A DNA stretch of 64,000 nt from Phycisphaeraceae bacterium. Lineage in GTDB: Bacteria > Planctomycetota > Phycisphaerae > Phycisphaerales > Phycisphaeraceae. Where the stretch lies: the NCBI GenBank assembly GCA_029260595.1, contig JAJDCY010000010.1, forward strand, positions 1 through 64,000, in the 5' to 3' direction. The notes under the pieces are model-generated. The model did not search any database. It saw only the letters and a program-made list of their open reading frames with translations, and had not been told where the DNA came from. The translations under genes were made by a program, and so were the position numbers. Shown here in pieces: positions 33,950 through 43,168 of the stretch; within the stretch, counting starts at the first letter, position 1; each line of letters opens with the position of its first letter.

Positions 33950-35080
33950 ATGAACATTATTACTGTCACATCAGACAGTTACATGCCGTGCACCGTCGCT
34001 TTTCTCGGCTCGTTGCGTGCCTGGCACCGCGATGTCCCGGTGACGGTCTACGCCCTGGACTCCGGCTGGGGCCTTGAGCAGACCCAGGCCCTCGATCCGT
34101 TTAACGTCAAGATCCGCACGATCGACGAGATGGGCAAGACCGATAACCGCGGCGGCGCCCTCGGCGGTGCCGTCCACAACGCCTACAAACTCGACGTCTT
34201 CCTCGAACAGCCCGAGCCGTACCTCTTCCTGGACTCCGACATCCTCGTCCTCAAGCCGCTCGATTGGCTCTTCGACTACATCCTCGAAAACACCTGGGCC
34301 AGTTCGCACGAAGGCACCTCGCTCGAGGTCTACAACCGCGGGGAGATTTCCAAGCTGACCCAATTCCCCGGCCCGCTGCCGTCCGGCGGCACGCTTAACA
34401 GCGGCGTGATCGGCTGTGTCCCCCAGGCCCACAACAAAGTCTTCGCCTTGGCCCGCGAGTGGGCCAGCCAGATCTCCAGCAACATGCACGGCGACCAGGG
34501 CCTGATCAACCTCGCCTGGTACAAGCTCCGCGGCAAGGTCCCCGAAAACGTTGGCAACGAGTTCAACGGCGGTTGGCTGCGCGACGACCGCATCAAACTC
34601 ACCAACACACTGTTGCACTTCGCTCGGCCGGACTACCCCGTCCCCCCACGCAGCAAGCAGGAAGACCAATCTAATATCTGGGCCGCATGGCCGAAGGGCA
34701 TCAAGCTAACCAACCTCACCGAGACCGACTTCTGGGCCGACTCGCAGCCGCACCCCTGGGACTGGCTCAACCAGTGCAACCAGCGGCAACACCGCCAGTT
34801 TGTGCGCGCGATGCGCCAGCGCAGCCGCGCCCTGATCGGCGTCGAGTGGCTGGTTGTCGAGAACGCCGACCAGGCCTACCTGCTCGACGGTGAGGTGCTC
34901 GACTCACTCGATAATTTCTGGCGGAAACAGGCCCACCGATTCAGCGGGCTGCGGTACGTCCCGACCTTCCACATGGCCGACGGCGGCGAGCCGATACCGC
35001 GCTGGCCGCAACGCGTGCGCCGCTGGCGGGACGATCTGATGTCGCTGATCCCAACCGGCGCCCCGTCTGCCGGCGGGTAG
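33950..35080 (+). CDS. Probable glycosyltransferase with DxD motif (GT8-like fold)
   Basis: A 376-aa protein. It begins MNIITVTSDSYMPCTVAFLGSLRAW, like enzymes that extend an accessible sugar, and has YLFLDSDILVLKPLDWLF (DSD metal site near residue 98), GTLNSGVIG and HGDQGLINL. These are the order and spacing of GT8-like nucleotide-sugar transferases. The ATG at 33950 is used; the frame extends 18 codons upstream without a ribosome-binding site. It is the first gene of the plus-strand glycan run. Substrate unknown. Confidence 0.8.
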   Translation: MNIITVTSDSYMPCTVAFLGSLRAWHRDVPVTVYALDSGWGLEQTQALDPFNVKIRTIDEMGKTDNRGGALGGAVHNAYKLDVFLEQPEPYLFLDSDILVLKPLDWLFDYILENTWASSHEGTSLEVYNRGEISKLTQFPGPLPSGGTLNSGVIGCVPQAHNKVFALAREWASQISSNMHGDQGLINLAWYKLRGKVPENVGNEFNGGWLRDDRIKLTNTLLHFARPDYPVPPRSKQEDQSNIWAAWPKGIKLTNLTETDFWADSQPHPWDWLNQCNQRQHRQFVRAMRQRSRALIGVEWLVVENADQAYLLDGEVLDSLDNFWRKQAHRFSGLRYVPTFHMADGGEPIPRWPQRVRRWRDDLMSLIPTGAPSAGG

Positions 35081-35123
35081 GGTTCGCGGCGCGATACATT
35101 GAGGCGAAAGACAGCAGGCGATC

Positions 35124-36089
35124 ATGGGTGCAGATAGCGAGAACAGCGTCAGCGTCGTCATCCCGTGCTACAACGGGCTGCCCTACCTGCCCGATGCGCT
35201 CGACAGCGCGATCGCACAGACTTACAAGCCCGAACAGATCATCGTTGTCGACGACGGCTCCAGCGACCAGAGCCCGCAGACCGTGCGCGACTACGCACGC
35301 GATCATCCCGACGCCGGGATCGAACTGATCCAACAAGCCAATGCCGGTGAGCCGGCCGCCCGCAACACCGGGATCAACGCCGCACACAGCCGGTGGGTCG
35401 CCGCGCTCGACACCGACGACTGGTGGGAGCCGCGCAAGCTCGCCATGCAGCTCGACGCCGCCGCCCAGGCCGGACCCGAATGCGTCCTGGTCCACACCGG
35501 TGTCACCCACCACTTCGATGACGGCCGCGTCGACCCCAAACCCCTCGACGGCCCCGCGCGCCGCGTCGGGCGGTGCACCCGCGAGCTGCTCGAACCATCC
35601 AGCATCGGCCACCCGTCGATCATGGTCCGCCGCGACGCGCTCCAGCGTATCGGCGGCTACGACGCCTCCTTCAAACAGGCTTGCGACATCGACCTGTACT
35701 TCCGGCTCAGCGCCATTGGCACGTTCGCCTTCGTCCCCAAGCACCTGCTGCACTACCGCATCCACGCCAACCAGATGAGCGCTTCGCAAGCCGAGCAGAT
35801 CGGCTACCACCACCGCGCCGTGCACAACTTCGTCCGCGACCACCCAGACATCGCCGATCAGATCGGGCGCGACACGATCCACCAGGCGCTCGCCGGCCAC
35901 GTCGCCGTCAAGCTCGAAAGCCTGTACTGGAAGCGCCGCCTCGACGACTTCCGATCGCTGCTCGCCTACGCACAAGAGCAAGGCCTGGACAGCCCCGACA
36001 TCCAACTCTGGCGCAAGCGCGCCCGTTGGCCGGACTGGGTCATCCACGCCAAGGACTGGGTCGGCAACGCCAACCCCACCGCCTCATGA
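35124..36089 (+). CDS. Family 2 glycosyltransferase
   Basis: A 321-aa GT2 enzyme: SVSVVIPCYNGLPYLPDALDSAI, VVDDGSSDQSPQTV, the metal-binding ALDTDDWWEP near residue 97, and a C-terminal acceptor domain with ACDIDLYFRLSAIG. Its stop overlaps the ATG of the next gene by 4 bases (ATGA), so both are translationally coupled. It is closely similar in plan to the proteins at 31890 and 37073. Confidence 0.9.
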   Translation: MGADSENSVSVVIPCYNGLPYLPDALDSAIAQTYKPEQIIVVDDGSSDQSPQTVRDYARDHPDAGIELIQQANAGEPAARNTGINAAHSRWVAALDTDDWWEPRKLAMQLDAAAQAGPECVLVHTGVTHHFDDGRVDPKPLDGPARRVGRCTRELLEPSSIGHPSIMVRRDALQRIGGYDASFKQACDIDLYFRLSAIGTFAFVPKHLLHYRIHANQMSASQAEQIGYHHRAVHNFVRDHPDIADQIGRDTIHQALAGHVAVKLESLYWKRRLDDFRSLLAYAQEQGLDSPDIQLWRKRARWPDWVIHAKDWVGNANPTAS

Positions 36090-37060
36090 TCGACCACACC
36101 GAACCCATACTCACCGTCGCGATCTGCACGTATCAGCGGCTCGGCCCGCTCAAGCAGACGCTGCATTCCCTGGGCGAGTGCGACCCAGCCGGCGCCCCGT
36201 GGGAGTTGCTCGTGATTGACAACGCCGGTGACGACCAGGTCGAGGCCATCGTCGATGAGATTGGCCGAGCGCTGCCGGCCCCCGTGCGCTACGTCGCCGA
36301 GCCCGCACTCGGCACCAGCCACGCGCGCAACCGCGCCGTGCGCGAGGCCGCAGCCCCGGTCATCGTCTTCACCGATGACGATGTCACGTTCGACCGCGCG
36401 TGGCTCGCACGCATCGCCGCAACCGTCACCGACCATCCCGACTGCGAGTTCTGGGGCGGGCGCGTCGATCCCGTTTGGGACCAGCCCGCCCCGAGCTGGT
36501 TCGACCCGGCGTTCAACCCCATGCTCGCCGACACGATTGTGCAGTACTGCCGCGGCGACGAGCCGCGCGTCTGGGACCCGGCCAACGACCCGCCGTTCTA
36601 CACCGCGAACCTCGCGCTCCGCGTGCGACAGGTCGTCGAAGCCGGGTACTTCGACACCGCCGTCGGCCACCGCGGCGGCTCACGCATGGGCATGGAAGAC
36701 AGCCTGATGGTCCGCGCGATCAGCGAGCGCGGCGGCCGCGGCTGGTACGCGGCCGACGCGGTCGTCCACCACCCGGTTACGCCCGACCGCATCAGCCGTC
36801 GATATGCACGCACCTTCATCAAGCGACAGGGTTGGCTGAGTATCGAGATGCTGCGACGCCGCTCCGGCCCCGAGGCGCGTGTGCCCAAGTGGATCTACCG
36901 CGCCGCGGCAGGCGAGATCCTCCGCGGTCTGTTCGGTTGGTTGCGTGGCGTGATCACCGCCAACCCCGCACGCGCGTTTGGCGGCGAATTGGCCGCGTTG
37001 TACGGCCTGACCAAGCTCCGCCACGCGGTCGCGCGGCCAAACACATCAAGACCGGGATAA
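36086..37060 (+). CDS. Family 2 glycosyltransferase
   Basis: A 324-aa GT2 enzyme beginning MIDHTEPILTVAICTYQRL, with VIDNAGDDQVEAIV, VIVFTDDDVTFDRAWLA (DDD) and a catalytic GMEDSLMVRAI. The frame is open for 171 codons further upstream, but that part is the shadow of the preceding gene; the ATG at 36086 overlaps the previous stop. WGGRVDPVWDQPAPSW resembles the FGGPVLPWLDRPAAG segment of the protein at 32852-33757, which suggests a common origin. Confidence 0.9.
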   Translation: MIDHTEPILTVAICTYQRLGPLKQTLHSLGECDPAGAPWELLVIDNAGDDQVEAIVDEIGRALPAPVRYVAEPALGTSHARNRAVREAAAPVIVFTDDDVTFDRAWLARIAATVTDHPDCEFWGGRVDPVWDQPAPSWFDPAFNPMLADTIVQYCRGDEPRVWDPANDPPFYTANLALRVRQVVEAGYFDTAVGHRGGSRMGMEDSLMVRAISERGGRGWYAADAVVHHPVTPDRISRRYARTFIKRQGWLSIEMLRRRSGPEARVPKWIYRAAAGEILRGLFGWLRGVITANPARAFGGELAALYGLTKLRHAVARPNTSRPG

Positions 37061-37072
37061 CCCACCACCAGC

Positions 37073-38074
37073 ATGAACGACGTCGCCGTCATCATCCCGA
37101 CCCACAACCGCGCCACGCTGTTGCCCGATGCGCTCGATTCGGTGATTGCGCAAACCGTCTCGCAGCGCATCGAGGTCGCCGTGATCGACGACGGATCGAC
37201 CGACGACACCGAGCGTGTGATGGCCGATTACCTGGATCGTTGCGGCGACCCGGCTGCCCGTGTCTGCATGAGCTATACCCGGCTGGACAAACAAGGCGTC
37301 GTCACTGCCAGAAACACCGGCCTGGCCAAAACCAGCGCCCCGCTAGTCGCCTTCCTCGACAGCGACGACTACTGGCACCGCGACAAACTCGCGCGACAGA
37401 TCGAGATCCTTATCCAACAACCCAGCGTCGGCGTCGTCCACACTTCCTTCCGTTATGTCGATGAAAGCGGCACACTCTGCGACGATGGCCCCCAGCGCCC
37501 AACCAACCCGTGCGTTGGCGCTTGCGTTCCTACACTGCTCGATGAGGATCTGGTGATCTTCTCCAGCGTGCTCATGAGGCGTTCGATCATCGACCGCGCC
37601 GCAGCGGACGAGCCGCACGGCTTGCCATTCGATCCGCGCTGGACCAACGCCCAAGACTACGACCTGCTCCTGCGCGCTGCGCGACTTTGCGAGTACGCCT
37701 ACGTCGCTGACCCAATGACGATGTACCGCCTGCACGGCGCGCACGGTGCGATGGGCAACCTTCCCAGAGCGTTCGGTTTCCACGCCCAGGTACAGATCGA
37801 TTTCGCCAAGCGGCACGGTGAATCGCTGGGCCTGACCGAAGCCGACGGGCGCAGCAAAGCCGCCGCATTCCTCTGGGGCCGCGCCGACTCCGCATTCTGG
37901 CAACGCGAGTTGCAAACGGCCCACAGCCTGTGTGAAGTCGCCGAAGAACTCGGCGTCGCAGACCTGCGATTCGAAGAGCTAAAACGCAAAGCCTCACGCC
38001 CGTCCTGGATGTACGCGGCCAAAGACCGGATCGATCAGATGATCGGGAAACAGCCGAGTAGACCGGGTCGGTAA
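37073..38074 (+). CDS. Family 2 glycosyltransferase
   Basis: A 333-aa GT2 enzyme: NDVAVIIPTHNRATLLPDALDSVI, VIDDGSTDDTERVM, AFLDSDDYWHRDKLARQIE (DSDD metal site near residue 98) and an acceptor domain with NAQDYDLLLRAARL. It follows the previous glycosyltransferase gene by 12 bases. The C-terminal 60 residues are helical and end in a basic stretch, which may associate with the membrane. Confidence 0.9.
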   Translation: MNDVAVIIPTHNRATLLPDALDSVIAQTVSQRIEVAVIDDGSTDDTERVMADYLDRCGDPAARVCMSYTRLDKQGVVTARNTGLAKTSAPLVAFLDSDDYWHRDKLARQIEILIQQPSVGVVHTSFRYVDESGTLCDDGPQRPTNPCVGACVPTLLDEDLVIFSSVLMRRSIIDRAAADEPHGLPFDPRWTNAQDYDLLLRAARLCEYAYVADPMTMYRLHGAHGAMGNLPRAFGFHAQVQIDFAKRHGESLGLTEADGRSKAAAFLWGRADSAFWQRELQTAHSLCEVAEELGVADLRFEELKRKASRPSWMYAAKDRIDQMIGKQPSRPGR

Positions 38075-38090
38075 CAGGCCAGTGGCGACC

Positions 38091-39287
38091 ATGACCGCAA
38101 ACAACGAATCTCGGCCGTCGCGCGTGCTGTTCGTCGCACGCGCGCCCTTCGTCAGCGGTGCCGAACGCGCGCTCGTGTCGATGCTCCGCCACCTCGACCG
38201 CAACCGCGTCGAACCCGCATTGATCCTTGGCTCGCATACTGAACTGGTCGAGATCGCACATGATCTCGGTGTGCCCGTGACAGTCCAGGCCCTCCCGAAA
38301 CGAAGCATCCAACACCCGTTCACATGGCGGCGCTCGCTCCGCGCGCTCGGCCGCGTCATCGATGACTTCTGCCCTGACATCATCCACGCCAACGACGTAC
38401 CCAGTTGCCAGGCCATGAGCGTCGCCGCCGGTCGCAGCGGTGTCCCGCGCGTGATCCATATCCGCTGGGGGATCACCGCCCAGGATGCCGCATGGTGGGC
38501 ACGCGACGGCGCTGAATGTGTGCTGTGCATCAGCCAATGGGTCCGCGATGAACTCGGCGACGTGGGCGACACCAGTCTTGCTGATAGTCGTATCGAGGTG
38601 TTGCCCGACAGCGTTGACTGGCCCGCCGACCCCGATCACGCCGTCGCGCCGCGCGCCTCGGATCGAGTTGAACCCGACGAGCCGGTCACGATCGGGTTCG
38701 CCGGCCAACTAATCGAGTCCAAGGGCCTGGACCTGGTGATCGAGGCGATGGGTCGGTTGCCAGCCGAGCGCAGGCCCAATCTTATTGTTGCAGGTGACGA
38801 TACACAGACCGGCGGTGTATACCGAAAACGTCTTGAAGACTTGGCTGAGCGCTGCGGAGTCGCGAATAATATCGAATGGGCCGGGTTCGTTGACGATATC
38901 TCGACCGTGTACAAGCGGATCGATGCGGCCGTCTGCCCGTCGCGTGTCGAACCGCTCGGCCTCGTACCACTGGAAGTGTCGCGCTTCGCACTACCCACCG
39001 TCGCCAATCGGCTCGGCGGCTTCACTGAAACGATCGAGGACGGCACCACCGGGTACCTCGTCGAGCCGACCATTGACGGCTGGGTCCAGGGGCTTACACG
39101 CCTAGCCGACCGACAGGCCATCGCCCGGCTCGGCGTCGCCGCGCACGACCGGACCGCCCGACTTTATTCGCCGTCGGTTTATCAGGACCGATTGCTTGCT
39201 GTGTACGAACAACTACTGTCGAATCCTCATCCGATCTCATCCGACGCCAGCCGCGTCTCGCAAGCACGAGCCGCGCGGACTCCGTAA
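38091..39287 (+). CDS. Family 4 glycosyltransferase
   Basis: A 398-aa GT-B fold enzyme. The N-terminal Rossmann half has RVLFVARAPFVSGAERALVSML, and the donor half has TIGFAGQLIESKGLDLVIEAM, the UDP/GDP-sugar loop and the retaining-enzyme motif CPSRVEPLGLVPLE with its catalytic Glu near residue 300. A GTG at 38082 could also start the protein. It acts in the cytoplasm on lipid-linked glycan intermediates, by family knowledge. Confidence 0.9.
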   Translation: MTANNESRPSRVLFVARAPFVSGAERALVSMLRHLDRNRVEPALILGSHTELVEIAHDLGVPVTVQALPKRSIQHPFTWRRSLRALGRVIDDFCPDIIHANDVPSCQAMSVAAGRSGVPRVIHIRWGITAQDAAWWARDGAECVLCISQWVRDELGDVGDTSLADSRIEVLPDSVDWPADPDHAVAPRASDRVEPDEPVTIGFAGQLIESKGLDLVIEAMGRLPAERRPNLIVAGDDTQTGGVYRKRLEDLAERCGVANNIEWAGFVDDISTVYKRIDAAVCPSRVEPLGLVPLEVSRFALPTVANRLGGFTETIEDGTTGYLVEPTIDGWVQGLTRLADRQAIARLGVAAHDRTARLYSPSVYQDRLLAVYEQLLSNPHPISSDASRVSQARAARTP

Positions 39288-39309
39288 CCACGCCGAACCA
39301 ACGCCAACC

Positions 39310-40557
39310 ATGACCGAGCCACGGACAGTCGACATCCTCCTTAGCCAACGGTTCCTGCCCGAGCCGGGCGGGTCCATCCGTTGGATGTACGAGGTCTACA
39401 GCCGTTGGCCGCAACCGGTCGAGGTGATCACGCACGACTACTACAACTACCCACCAAACACCCCCGAGTTTGCCCAGGTCCCCGCCCCACCCAACGGCCG
39501 TGACCACGTCACCGACGACCGGCTGCTCATGGATCGCCGCGACATCTTTATCAACGACTGGGGGCTCGAAAGCCCGCACCGGTTGCGCCGCGTGTTGCGG
39601 ATGACCGCGGCTGTGCGCGAACGTCTGCGGCGTTGTGCGCGCTCAGGCCAGACGCTGCGCGTCCACTGCACCCACGCCGTGCCCGAGGTGGTCAGCCTGC
39701 TACCGTTGAAATGGCTGTACGGCAAGCGGCTACAGATCATCAGTTACGCTCACGGCGAAGAAGTGACCGCCTGCTGTGCCAGCCGCCAATTGAAATTCCT
39801 GATGCGGCGCGCCAACGCCGCCGTCGACCTGATGATCGCCAACAGCCGTTACACCACCACCGTGCTCGATGGCCACATTGACCCGTCGAAGGTGAGTGTT
39901 GTCAACCCTGGCGTACGCCTGGATGAGTTTGAACCGGCCAACGAGCTTGGCCGGCATTGGCGCCAGGCGAACGGTTTTGGAGACCGCGTGATCGTCCTGA
40001 CGCTCGGGCGCATGGACCCACGTAAGAACCACGCAGCAGTGATCGAAGCCGTCGCCCAGCTCGCCGACCGATTCCCGAATCTCCTCTACGTGGCCGCTGG
40101 TCAGGGCCGCGAGCAGTCGCGGTTGAAGGCACGGGCCGACCAACTCGGCATCGCAGACCGCATCGTCTTCCCCGGCTCGGTGGACGGCCCCACGAAGCTC
40201 GCGCTGTTCGGTGCGTGCGATGTGTTCGCCATGCCCGCGATCCGTGACGGGACCGATGTCGAGGGTTTCGGTATGGTGTTCCTCGAAGCCGGCGCCTGCG
40301 GCAAGCCCTGTGTCGCCGGCTGCGAGGGCGGGCAGGCCGAGGCGGTGATCGATGGGCACAACGGTTCGGTCATCGATGGCACCGATCGCCGGGCCGTCAC
40401 CTCCGCGATTGAGCGCCTACTGCGGAACCCAGCCGAGCGGGACCGTATGGGGCGGGCGGGGCTGGCGAAAGCGGCGGAGCACGACTGGCCGAAGGTGGTT
40501 CAGCGGACCGTGGAACTGGTCGAAAAGTTGGAGGAGGGGCAGGCCGTTACGCCTTAG
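39310..40557 (+). CDS. Family 4 glycosyltransferase
   Basis: A 415-aa GT-B enzyme (MTEPRTVDILLSQRFLPEPGGSIRWMYEV). The linker AHGEEVTACCASRQL is followed by NSRYTTTVL, the donor-domain start VIVLTLGRMDPRKNHAAVIEAV and the motif PAIRDGTDVEGFGMVFLEAGACGKP with the catalytic E-x7-E pair. EVEGFG-type spacing and the PRKN loop are close to mannosyl- and glucosyltransferases such as PimB-like enzymes; the donor is not proven. It is 22 bases after the previous gene. Confidence 0.91.
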   Translation: MTEPRTVDILLSQRFLPEPGGSIRWMYEVYSRWPQPVEVITHDYYNYPPNTPEFAQVPAPPNGRDHVTDDRLLMDRRDIFINDWGLESPHRLRRVLRMTAAVRERLRRCARSGQTLRVHCTHAVPEVVSLLPLKWLYGKRLQIISYAHGEEVTACCASRQLKFLMRRANAAVDLMIANSRYTTTVLDGHIDPSKVSVVNPGVRLDEFEPANELGRHWRQANGFGDRVIVLTLGRMDPRKNHAAVIEAVAQLADRFPNLLYVAAGQGREQSRLKARADQLGIADRIVFPGSVDGPTKLALFGACDVFAMPAIRDGTDVEGFGMVFLEAGACGKPCVAGCEGGQAEAVIDGHNGSVIDGTDRRAVTSAIERLLRNPAERDRMGRAGLAKAAEHDWPKVVQRTVELVEKLEEGQAVTP

Positions 40558-40620
40558 CGGATCGGTTATCGGTCCCCGCGTCGACCACGCGCGATGCGGA
40601 CCTGGCAGGCTGGCGATGCG

Positions 40621-41952
40621 ATGCAGTTAGGGTACCTGTTCACCAATCTTCTGGCCGCCATCGCGGTCACCTATGGCTGGATCAACCCGTTTATCGGGCT
40701 GATGATCTACTACGCCTTCGCGATTCTGCGCCCAACCCAGCTATGGTTCTGGGTGAGTTGGCCGTTGCACCGGTACAGCTTCTACGCTGGCATGGCGACG
40801 CTGATCGGGTGGTTCATGAGCGGCTTGGGTGATTTCAGCGGCCTGCGGAAGATTTCGTTCCCGCTTTGGTGCTTTGCGACTTACCTGCTCTGTGGGGTTC
40901 TTACTTGGCGGCTCGCCTCGCCCTACCCACCGCGCTCATGGATCTACTTGTACCCCCAGTTGATCATCGGGCTGATGATGCTCGTGACGGTCTCGCTTAT
41001 CCGCAATGAGAAACAGATCAAGGCTTTTGCCTGGGTGACGATGCTTTCGATGGGCTACCTGGGGTGGAACTTCAATCTTCAGTACCTGGACAACCCGTTC
41101 TACCTGCGGCTGCGCGGGTTCGGCGGGATCGACAACAACGGCGTCGCCATGTCGATGGTCATGGGTGTGCCGATCGCATTCATGATGGGCGTCAACACCC
41201 GCAACGTTCTGGCGAAGGCGGTGTGTTACCTCTCGGTCGCGACCCTTACGCACGTCGTGCTCTTCAGCGGATCGCGCGGCGGTATGCTGGGGTTGTGCAT
41301 GGTCGGGGCGGCTCTGTTCGTGATCGCGTTGGTTGGGCTGCCCAACAAGATCCGGACCATCTTTATGGCCGGTGTGATGACGGCGGTAGCGCTGCACCTG
41401 GCCGGCGAGGGCGTCCGCCAGCGATTTTTCTCAATCTTCCTCGACCAGGACGAACTGGACGCCTCCGCGGCCAGCCGCTTCTCAACCTGGGCCGGCGCGT
41501 GGGCGTGTATGAAGGAACACCCCTTCGGCATGGGCCCGCGCGGGTTCAATCTCGTCAGCCACCTCTACGGCCTACCGGGCAACAAGAGCGTCCACAATCT
41601 TTTCCTACAGACCGGTGCCGACTACGGCTTCATCGGGATGTTCGCGCTGATGGGATTTTATATGGGTACCGCCGTCATCACATTCATGATGAGCATGTCG
41701 GCGACCGCGAGGCGGCTGGTGTGGCCGCGGTATTTCGGGCACATGGTGACGGTGTCCATTTCCGGGATGCTGGTGTGCAGTATTTTCATCGGGATGGAGT
41801 CGGTCGAGACCGGCTTCATCATCAGCCTGGTGGGGCTGTGCACTGTGGCGCACGTGGATCGCGTCAGCCAGGGCGTGACGGAGCAGGGGGCGCTGCCCGA
41901 GTTGGTGGAGGTGCCATCCGCCGAAGAGTTCGCAGACCTCGTTCCGGCTTAA
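40621..41952 (+). CDS. O-antigen ligase / polymerase-like membrane protein
   Basis: A 443-aa protein with about 11 membrane helices, starting at the ATG at 40621. The central Wzy_C (PF04932-type) region shows VVLFSGSRGGMLGLCMVG, the large periplasmic loop with SRFSTWAGAWACMKEHPFGMGPRGFNL and the conserved HNLFLQTGADYGFIGMFAL. The N-terminal half, with INPFIGLMIYYAFAILRP, resembles the O-glycosylation ligases associated with exosortase systems. It joins lipid-linked glycan to an acceptor on the outer face of the inner membrane. The frame extends to 40594 without a ribosome-binding site. Confidence 0.88.
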   Translation: MQLGYLFTNLLAAIAVTYGWINPFIGLMIYYAFAILRPTQLWFWVSWPLHRYSFYAGMATLIGWFMSGLGDFSGLRKISFPLWCFATYLLCGVLTWRLASPYPPRSWIYLYPQLIIGLMMLVTVSLIRNEKQIKAFAWVTMLSMGYLGWNFNLQYLDNPFYLRLRGFGGIDNNGVAMSMVMGVPIAFMMGVNTRNVLAKAVCYLSVATLTHVVLFSGSRGGMLGLCMVGAALFVIALVGLPNKIRTIFMAGVMTAVALHLAGEGVRQRFFSIFLDQDELDASAASRFSTWAGAWACMKEHPFGMGPRGFNLVSHLYGLPGNKSVHNLFLQTGADYGFIGMFALMGFYMGTAVITFMMSMSATARRLVWPRYFGHMVTVSISGMLVCSIFIGMESVETGFIISLVGLCTVAHVDRVSQGVTEQGALPELVEVPSAEEFADLVPA

Positions 41953-41983
41953 GCAGATCGTTGCGGTGTCGCCGGGCCCGGCG

Positions 41984-42952
41984 CTATAGCTGATCGATCA
42001 GTCCGGCCAGCAGGTCCAGCGCCTCGCGGCGAACCAAGTAGTGCCGCAAAAAGTGATTAAACACGTGCCCCGAGGCCCCGCCGATGTGGTAGGCGCTGCC
42101 CAGAGGTTCCGCCGGCTCGCGGCCCAATCCGAACATCACGTGGTAGCTGGTCTGCTCCGCGGTCCAGGGGCCGAACCAGATCTCCGGCCGGCCTGTCTTT
42201 AGTTCATCCGGGGCGTCCGCCTGCCAGGCCAGGTAGCGTTCGGCGACATCCAGATCAAGCACTTGCGGGCGATAAGCCAGCAACCCGGCATTAAAGAAGC
42301 GGTGTTGGACCGACCATGCCCGTCCCGGCCCGGCGAGCCGCTCCAACGTTTCGGTGAATACCGCGTGGACTTTCTGCGGGACGGTATCCGCCTCATCCTG
42401 GTGATCATGTAGATACAGCGGTCCGGCTGACGCAGCCTGCATCCAATCAAACACCCGTTGCGGCCGGCGGAAAAACGCGGTGTCCGTGTCCATCTGAATC
42501 ACGTGTTCGCACCGCGACAGGAGCACCGGGTGAACCAGCTTCGCGCACATTTGAAAATCGCTGTGGTACAGCGCCGCCAGGGTCGGGCGGCCAGCCAGTC
42601 CGCGCTCGATCTGTTCGTTGTTGAGCGGCCAATCGAGCCAGCGTGTGTTTGGGATGTGACGCGCGATCCATGCCCGATCGGACCGCTGAAGCGAGCCGTC
42701 GTCGGTGAGCGTTACGGCCAGGCGATCCTCTGCGAAACGCAGGATTGACTTGAGCGCCAGGACGCCGATCATCACGTCTCGGCGGCCGATGAGAATGTGC
42801 ACCTCGGCGTCCGCCCTGGTGGGGTCGGCGGCGGGGTACGGGCGGGTGTCATGGAGCCCGCGCAGTGCCCGCACGATCCGGTATTGATCGACCCTGGTAC
42901 GAATCCGGTAGGGGAGCCACGACGGCGCTTGCTGTATGAATGCCTTTGCCAC
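41984..42952 (-). CDS. Probable glycosyltransferase with DxD motif
   Basis: A 322-aa protein on the opposite strand within the glycan island. EVHILIGRRDVMIGVLALKSIL is followed by LTDDGSL, VIQMDTDTAFFRRPQRVFDW (DTD near residue 164) and FNAGLLAYRP, the order found in GT8-like enzymes and distantly like the protein at 33950. The N-terminal 45 residues are basic and amphipathic. It may be transcribed alone, since its neighbours face away from it. Substrate unknown. Confidence 0.75.
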   Translation of the reverse strand: MAKAFIQQAPSWLPYRIRTRVDQYRIVRALRGLHDTRPYPAADPTRADAEVHILIGRRDVMIGVLALKSILRFAEDRLAVTLTDDGSLQRSDRAWIARHIPNTRWLDWPLNNEQIERGLAGRPTLAALYHSDFQMCAKLVHPVLLSRCEHVIQMDTDTAFFRRPQRVFDWMQAASAGPLYLHDHQDEADTVPQKVHAVFTETLERLAGPGRAWSVQHRFFNAGLLAYRPQVLDLDVAERYLAWQADAPDELKTGRPEIWFGPWTAEQTSYHVMFGLGREPAEPLGSAYHIGGASGHVFNHFLRHYLVRREALDLLAGLIDQL

Positions 42953-43168
42953 GGTCTGTCACTCCGCCGACCCATCCGTTGTGCGGCAGCCGTGGGCCGC
43001 TACGCTCGGTCTGGTTCGCGTCGCGTCCGGCGCCCTTGCCGTGTCGCGGTATCTTGCATCCGCTGCGCCGCACGGGCCGATAATCATAAGGCGCCTTTAC
43101 CGGCGGCTCGTTTGTGAGGACGGGCCCTGTAAACGCCCGATCGGCGCACAACGGAGCGATGCTACGCG

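Noticed and set aside
34941..36047. A 368-codon open frame opposite two glycosyltransferase genes
   Set aside because: It spans a gene boundary on the other strand and shows only GC-driven composition.
35573..36085. Open frame upstream of the glycosyltransferase at 36086
   Set aside because: It lies entirely inside the preceding glycosyltransferase gene in another frame and is Arg/Pro-rich. The ATG at 36086 overlaps the previous stop, which is the typical coupling.
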